This document shows, piece after piece, positions 60,796 to 64,000 of a stretch of 64,000 nucleotides of DNA. A program made the translations under genes and the position numbers. How positions within the stretch are numbered: the first letter of the stretch is position 1; each line of letters opens with the position of its first letter. The notes below the pieces were generated by a model, which saw nothing but the letters and a program-made list of their open reading frames with translations, did not search any database and was not told the origin of the DNA. The DNA is from Rhodoferax sp. (GTDB taxonomy: Bacteria; Pseudomonadota; Gammaproteobacteria; Burkholderiales; Burkholderiaceae_C): positions 1 to 64,000 of the forward strand of contig JAUXOA010000074.1 in NCBI GenBank assembly GCA_030682475.1. The letters are read 5' to 3'.

Positions 60796-63075
60796 CTACT
60801 GGGTGATTTTGACCCGTTGCGCCTTGAGCACGGACGGCGTTCTTCTGAGATTGCGCAGTGCAGTCTCCAACTGACTGCGGTCACGCACGGCAATGACAAA
60901 ACGCAAATCAGTGGCATCCTGCGCGGCTTCATCTCCCATGTCGATGTGTGTGATGTCAGCCTCGGCGCCCGTCAACGCGGCCGCCACGCGGGCCAACACG
61001 CCCTTGCCATTGGTGACCGTCACCAATACCTCGGTCTCGAAAGTGCGAATCGGTTCATCAGACCACTCGACGCCGATAAACCGCTCACTGTCCTTGTGCT
61101 TGAGTTTCCTGGCAACGGCGCAATCGTCTGCGTGCACGATCAAACCTTCGCCGCGTCCCAGGTAGCCCACAATGCCGTCACCCGGAATCGGTCTGCAGCA
61201 TGGTGCATACCGGACGGATGCATTTTCGCCTCCATCCAGCACCACGCCGCCTTGAGACACCGCCTCGTTCGCGGTGTAACGTTCACGCGTGAGCAGTAAG
61301 GCGTCCGGCTTTTCGCCGCCGTCCGTCAGCAGGGTTAACAAGCGCTTGGCGACGATGCTGGCAATGCGTTTGCCCAAGCCAATATCCGTTAAAAGTTCGG
61401 ATATGCTTTTGTTGCCGCTAAAACGCAGTAACTTCTCCCAAACTAACTCATTTACACCTTTTTCATCCGGCAGTTTTTCAATGCCTTCGGCTCGCAGTGC
61501 CTGTTCAAGCATCTTCTCGCCCAAGCCCTGCGAATCTGCCTGTCCCAGCGTTTTGAGGTGTTGGCGAATTTTTGAGCGCGCGCGCGCGGTTCGCACAAAA
61601 CTCAGCCAGGCCGGGTTGGGTGTGGATACCGGTGCGGTCACGATTTCAATGATGTCGCCATTTTTGAGCTCGGTGCGCAATGGCACTTGTTCGCCATTGA
61701 TCCTCGCCGCCAGGGTCCGGTCCCCGATGTTGCTATGGATTGCGTAGGCAAAGTCCACCACCGTAGCCCCTCTTGGTAGCGCCATGATCTGGCTTTTCGG
61801 CGTAAAAACATACACCGCATCCGGAAATAAATCGACCTTGACGTGGTCCCAAAATTCGGCGGCATCCCGCGTTTCATCCTGAATGTCCAGCAGTGACTGC
61901 AACCACTTGGACCCGAGCCGGTCGCCGTTGCTGGTTTCTTGTGGGTTGTTGACTTTGTACAGCCAGTGCGCGGCGACACCGGACTCGGCAACGATGTGCA
62001 TGGCTTCGGTACGCACCTGGAATTCCACATTGACGCCGGAGGGGCCGACCAGGGTGGTGTGAAGCGACTGATAACCATTAATCTTGCCAATGGCAATGTG
62101 GTCCTTGAACTTTCCCGGTACCGGTTTGTAGAGTTGGTGCAGGGTGCCCAGCGCGGTGTAGCAGTCAGTCACCGTAGGTGCCAGGACCCGGAAGCCATAA
62201 ATATCGGTCACCTGGGCAAAGCTCAGGTGTTTTTCATCCATCTTCTTGTAAATCGAGTACAAGGTTTTTTCCCGTCCCGCGATCCTCACCTGCATGCCAC
62301 TGTTGGCGAATGTGGTCTCCACTTCGTGTTGCACTTTTTGAATCAGGTCCCGTCGGCGACTGCGCGCTTTCTCCACTGCTTTGGACAAAATGGCGTAACG
62401 CCAGGGCCGCAAATGGCAAAAGGCAAGGTTCTGGAGTTCACGGTAAGTCTGGTTCAATCCCAGACGGTGTGCGATAGGGGCGTAGATGTCCAGCGTTTCG
62501 GAGGCGATGCGTGCCCATTTTTCGCGCGGCGCGTCTGACAGCGTGCGCATGTTGTGGGTTCGATCGGCCAATTTGATCAGGATGACGCGCACGTCCCTTG
62601 CCATCGCCAACAGCATCTTCCGAAACGACTCCGCCTGGTTTTCCTCCCGGGTATTGAAGTGCAATTTGTCGAGCTTGGTCAGGCCGTCCACCAGCTCGGC
62701 CACAGGGGAGCCAAAGCGCTCGATCAGCTCAATTTTCGTGACACCGCAGTCTTCCAGAGCATCATGAAGAAGGGCTGCCATGAGCGCCTGGGCATCAAGT
62801 TTCCACTCTGCGCACTGGGCTGCAACGGCAATCGGGTGGGTGATGTAGGGCTCGCCGCTGTTGCGGATTTGCCCCAAATGGGCCTCATCCGCAAACCGGT
62901 AGGCCAGGCGAACCTGCTCCAGATCGGGCGCTGACAGGTAGTCGAGTTTGGCCGTCAGGCTGGCGAAGCTGGCCGCTGCCGCGTTGGCCACGGCCGGATT
63001 TGGCGTCGTCGTCGCGTGACGATTCACACCGGAGGCCGGGGTCTTGCTGGAGGATGGCTTGAGGACTGTACTCAC
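60796..63075 (-). CDS. spoT: Bifunctional (p)ppGpp synthetase/hydrolase SpoT
   Basis: A 759-residue Rel/Spo homologue. The hydrolase motif ALLHDALEDCG (His104-Asp105, Glu108-Asp109) is intact, so alarmone breakdown is retained. The synthetase domain has GREKTLYSIYKKM, VTDIYGFRV and GYQSLHTTLVGP. TGS (YVFTPKSQIMALPRGATVVDFAYA) and C-terminal ACT domains complete the protein. It starts with GTG 63075. It is downstream of rpoZ on the same strand, but a hairpin and a repeat cluster separate them. Confidence 0.95.
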   Translation of the reverse strand: MSTVLKPSSSKTPASGVNRHATTTPNPAVANAAAASFASLTAKLDYLSAPDLEQVRLAYRFADEAHLGQIRNSGEPYITHPIAVAAQCAEWKLDAQALMAALLHDALEDCGVTKIELIERFGSPVAELVDGLTKLDKLHFNTREENQAESFRKMLLAMARDVRVILIKLADRTHNMRTLSDAPREKWARIASETLDIYAPIAHRLGLNQTYRELQNLAFCHLRPWRYAILSKAVEKARSRRRDLIQKVQHEVETTFANSGMQVRIAGREKTLYSIYKKMDEKHLSFAQVTDIYGFRVLAPTVTDCYTALGTLHQLYKPVPGKFKDHIAIGKINGYQSLHTTLVGPSGVNVEFQVRTEAMHIVAESGVAAHWLYKVNNPQETSNGDRLGSKWLQSLLDIQDETRDAAEFWDHVKVDLFPDAVYVFTPKSQIMALPRGATVVDFAYAIHSNIGDRTLAARINGEQVPLRTELKNGDIIEIVTAPVSTPNPAWLSFVRTARARSKIRQHLKTLGQADSQGLGEKMLEQALRAEGIEKLPDEKGVNELVWEKLLRFSGNKSISELLTDIGLGKRIASIVAKRLLTLLTDGGEKPDALLLTRERYTANEAVSQGGVVLDGGENASVRYAPCCRPIPGDGIVGYLGRGEGLIVHADDCAVARKLKHKDSERFIGVEWSDEPIRTFETEVLVTVTNGKGVLARVAAALTGAEADITHIDMGDEAAQDATDLRFVIAVRDRSQLETALRNLRRTPSVLKAQRVKITQ

Positions 63076-63120
63076 CCCTCAAATATAGCGCGCAGACGAC
63101 GGTTTGCCGCGCACCAACAA

Positions 63121-63144
63121 AAAAGCACCGCGAACGGTGCTTTT
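63121..63144 (-). terminator. Candidate terminator between rpoZ and spoT
   Basis: AAAAGCACCG and CGGTGCTTTT form a perfect 10-base stem with a CGAA loop and T runs on either strand. On the minus strand it would stop transcription coming from gmk-rpoZ before spoT. Confidence 0.75.
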
Positions 63145-63170
63145 GAAAGACGGAAACCAACAGCCGACAA

Positions 63171-63367
63171 TCAGTTGGGGACAGAGCTGGCAGACAACCA
63201 ACATCCCGTTTCAAGTTGAGGACAGAGCTGGCAAACAGCCAACATCCGACGAACGGTTGAGGACAGAGCTTGTTCGCTGCGCGTAACTGCGGTCTGTCCC
63301 GCAAACTTTTCGGTCTCGGTCTGTCCCACAATCTGTTCGGCTTGTAGCTGCGGTCTGTCCCGCAAGG
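63171..63367. repeat. Cluster of nested GGGACAGA/TCTGTCCC repeats
   Basis: Three left arms (GGGGACAGAGCT at 63177, GAGGACAGAGCT at 63218 and 63259) are followed by three right arms (TCTGTCCC at 63293, 63320 and 63354, each with CGCAA or CACAA after it). The left arms are about 41 bases apart. The whole 197-base block fills most of the spoT–rpoZ gap and can fold in several alternative ways. No gene is seen in it. Confidence 0.8.
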
Positions 63368-63571
63368 TTAAAGAGGCACTTTTTTAAGCATTTCCAGGCC
63401 AATCTTGCCGGCTGCGATTTCGCGCAGGGCGGTGACGGCGGGCTTGTTCTTACTTTCAACCTTGGGCGCGTGGCCTTGGCTCAGCATACGTGCGCGGTAG
63501 GTTGCAGTCAACACCAACTGGAAGCGATTGGGGATCTGCAAAAGGCAGTCTTCGACGGTAATACGGGCCAT
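63368..63571 (-). CDS. rpoZ: RNA polymerase omega subunit
   Basis: A 67-residue protein, [20 protein letters not shown] with [10 protein letters not shown] and [13 protein letters not shown]. It helps RNA polymerase beta' assembly and forms part of a ppGpp site in some bacteria. ATG 63571 has GGAGAA upstream. It follows gmk by 29 bases, the usual gmk-rpoZ-spoT order. Confidence 0.95.
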   Translation of the reverse strand: MARITVEDCLLQIPNRFQLVLTATYRARMLSQGHAPKVESKNKPAVTALREIAAGKIGLEMLKKVPL

Positions 63572-63600
63572 GAAATTCTCCGAAAGACCAGGGAAATGCA

Positions 63601-64000
63601 CTAGGGAATGTGCAGTGCTTTGAACGTTTCAGCCCTGGCGCGACGCTGCGCCGAGAACTTGAGTCGTTGGGAGTGAACAATCGCCTTGAGGTCAAAAAGC
63701 GCCCGGTCAAACAACTCGTTGATTATAACGAAGTCGAATTGGTGGACCTGCGCGACCTCGATAGCCGCGTTTTTGAGCCGCAATTCGATCACTTCGGGGG
63801 CATCTTCACCGCGGCGCTCCAGTCGGGCGCGCAACTCTTCCCAACTGGGCGGCAAGATGAAGATGCTGATGGCATTGGCAAAAATGCTCTTGATCTGGAT
63901 GGCCCCCTGGAAATCGATTTCAAGAATCACATCTGCACCCTGGGCCATCCGCTCTTCAATCGCTTTTTTGGAGGTGCCGTAGCGGTACTTGTGCACATGG
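63601..64000 (-). CDS. gmk: Guanylate kinase, 3' part (cut by the window edge)
   Basis: The last 133 residues of GMP kinase; the N-terminus with the P-loop is outside the window. The visible part has [29 protein letters not shown] (GMP-binding and helix), [20 protein letters not shown] (lid region) and [18 protein letters not shown]. It phosphorylates GMP to GDP. The stop is at 63601. Confidence 0.94.
   Translation of the reverse strand, partial: HVHKYRYGTSKKAIEERMAQGADVILEIDFQGAIQIKSIFANAISIFILPPSWEELRARLERRGEDAPEVIELRLKNAAIEVAQVHQFDFVIINELFDRALFDLKAIVHSQRLKFSAQRRARAETFKALHIP

Noticed and set aside
63171-63367. Possible CRISPR-like array of regularly spaced repeats
   Set aside because: Only three left copies about 41 bases apart, followed by three inverted copies; spacers are similar to one another and no cas genes are present. 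It fits a palindromic repeat cluster.

Overview
The window is a stretch of betaproteobacterial chromosome, most likely from the family Comamonadaceae and close to Rhodoferax/Albidiferax. This is inferred from protein style and gene order: hemL–rubredoxin–pilGHIJ–chpA, yqgE–ruvX–pyrR–pyrB–pyrC', recA–recX–sucCD–terC–pilin, and greB/spoT/rpoZ/gmk. It is dense (about 60 protein genes and one tRNA), mostly housekeeping, with several accessory inserts.

Layout. 1–1.1 kb: an HNH-endonuclease gene inside an integron-type gene cassette with a well-formed attC site. 1.2–2.9 kb: a hipBA toxin–antitoxin pair. 3–4.7 kb: a periplasmic rhodanese lipoprotein and hemL. 4.8–14.1 kb: rubredoxin and the Pil-Chp chemosensory operon for type IV pili (pilG, pilH, pilI, pilJ, a 1810-residue chpA). 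14.1–19.5 kb: photolyase, divergent from yqgE-ruvX-pyrR-pyrB-pyrC'; the pyrC' copy has lost its catalytic HxH. 19.4–22.3 kb: divergent iron-type ABC ATPase and permease. 22.3–27 kb: a sulfur-metabolism block (DsrE-like lipoprotein, flavocytochrome c sulfide dehydrogenase fccAB, two metallo-beta-lactamase-fold proteins and a thioredoxin-like protein). 27.1–33.4 kb: pilin glycosyl ligase, pilin with a sigma-54 promoter, a GAF-containing PilB-type ATPase, an FHA protein and a PP2C phosphatase. 33.5–36.4 kb: terC, sucD, sucC. 36.5–41 kb: argC, a type II restriction–modification island, recX, recA. 41–47.8 kb: MarR regulator, a two-component pair, dbpA, an OB-fold protein, rhlE and small genes. 47.8–49.1 kb: an orphan HNH-like gene between two long hairpins. 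49.1–56.5 kb: icmF carrying an in-frame palindromic repeat, and a TRAP transporter. 56.7–64 kb: a persulfide dioxygenase–rhodanese fusion, coaX, an M20 amidohydrolase, tRNA-Arg, greB, spoT, rpoZ and the start-truncated gmk.

Themes. Type IV pili appear twice: the chemosensory control operon, and a structural/assembly locus whose ATPase sits beside phosphothreonine-reading (FHA) and phosphatase (PP2C) genes. Sulfide/persulfide handling appears three times (rhodanese lipoprotein, fccAB block, dioxygenase–rhodanese fusion). Two families of short dispersed palindromes occur: one built on GGGACAGA/TCTGTCCC in intergenic regions, and one built on CTTCGACAGGCTCAG that has also entered the icmF reading frame.

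All functions are read from sequence motifs and gene context without database searches. Starts were moved from the longest frame where a Shine-Dalgarno sequence, signal peptide or family length supported it.
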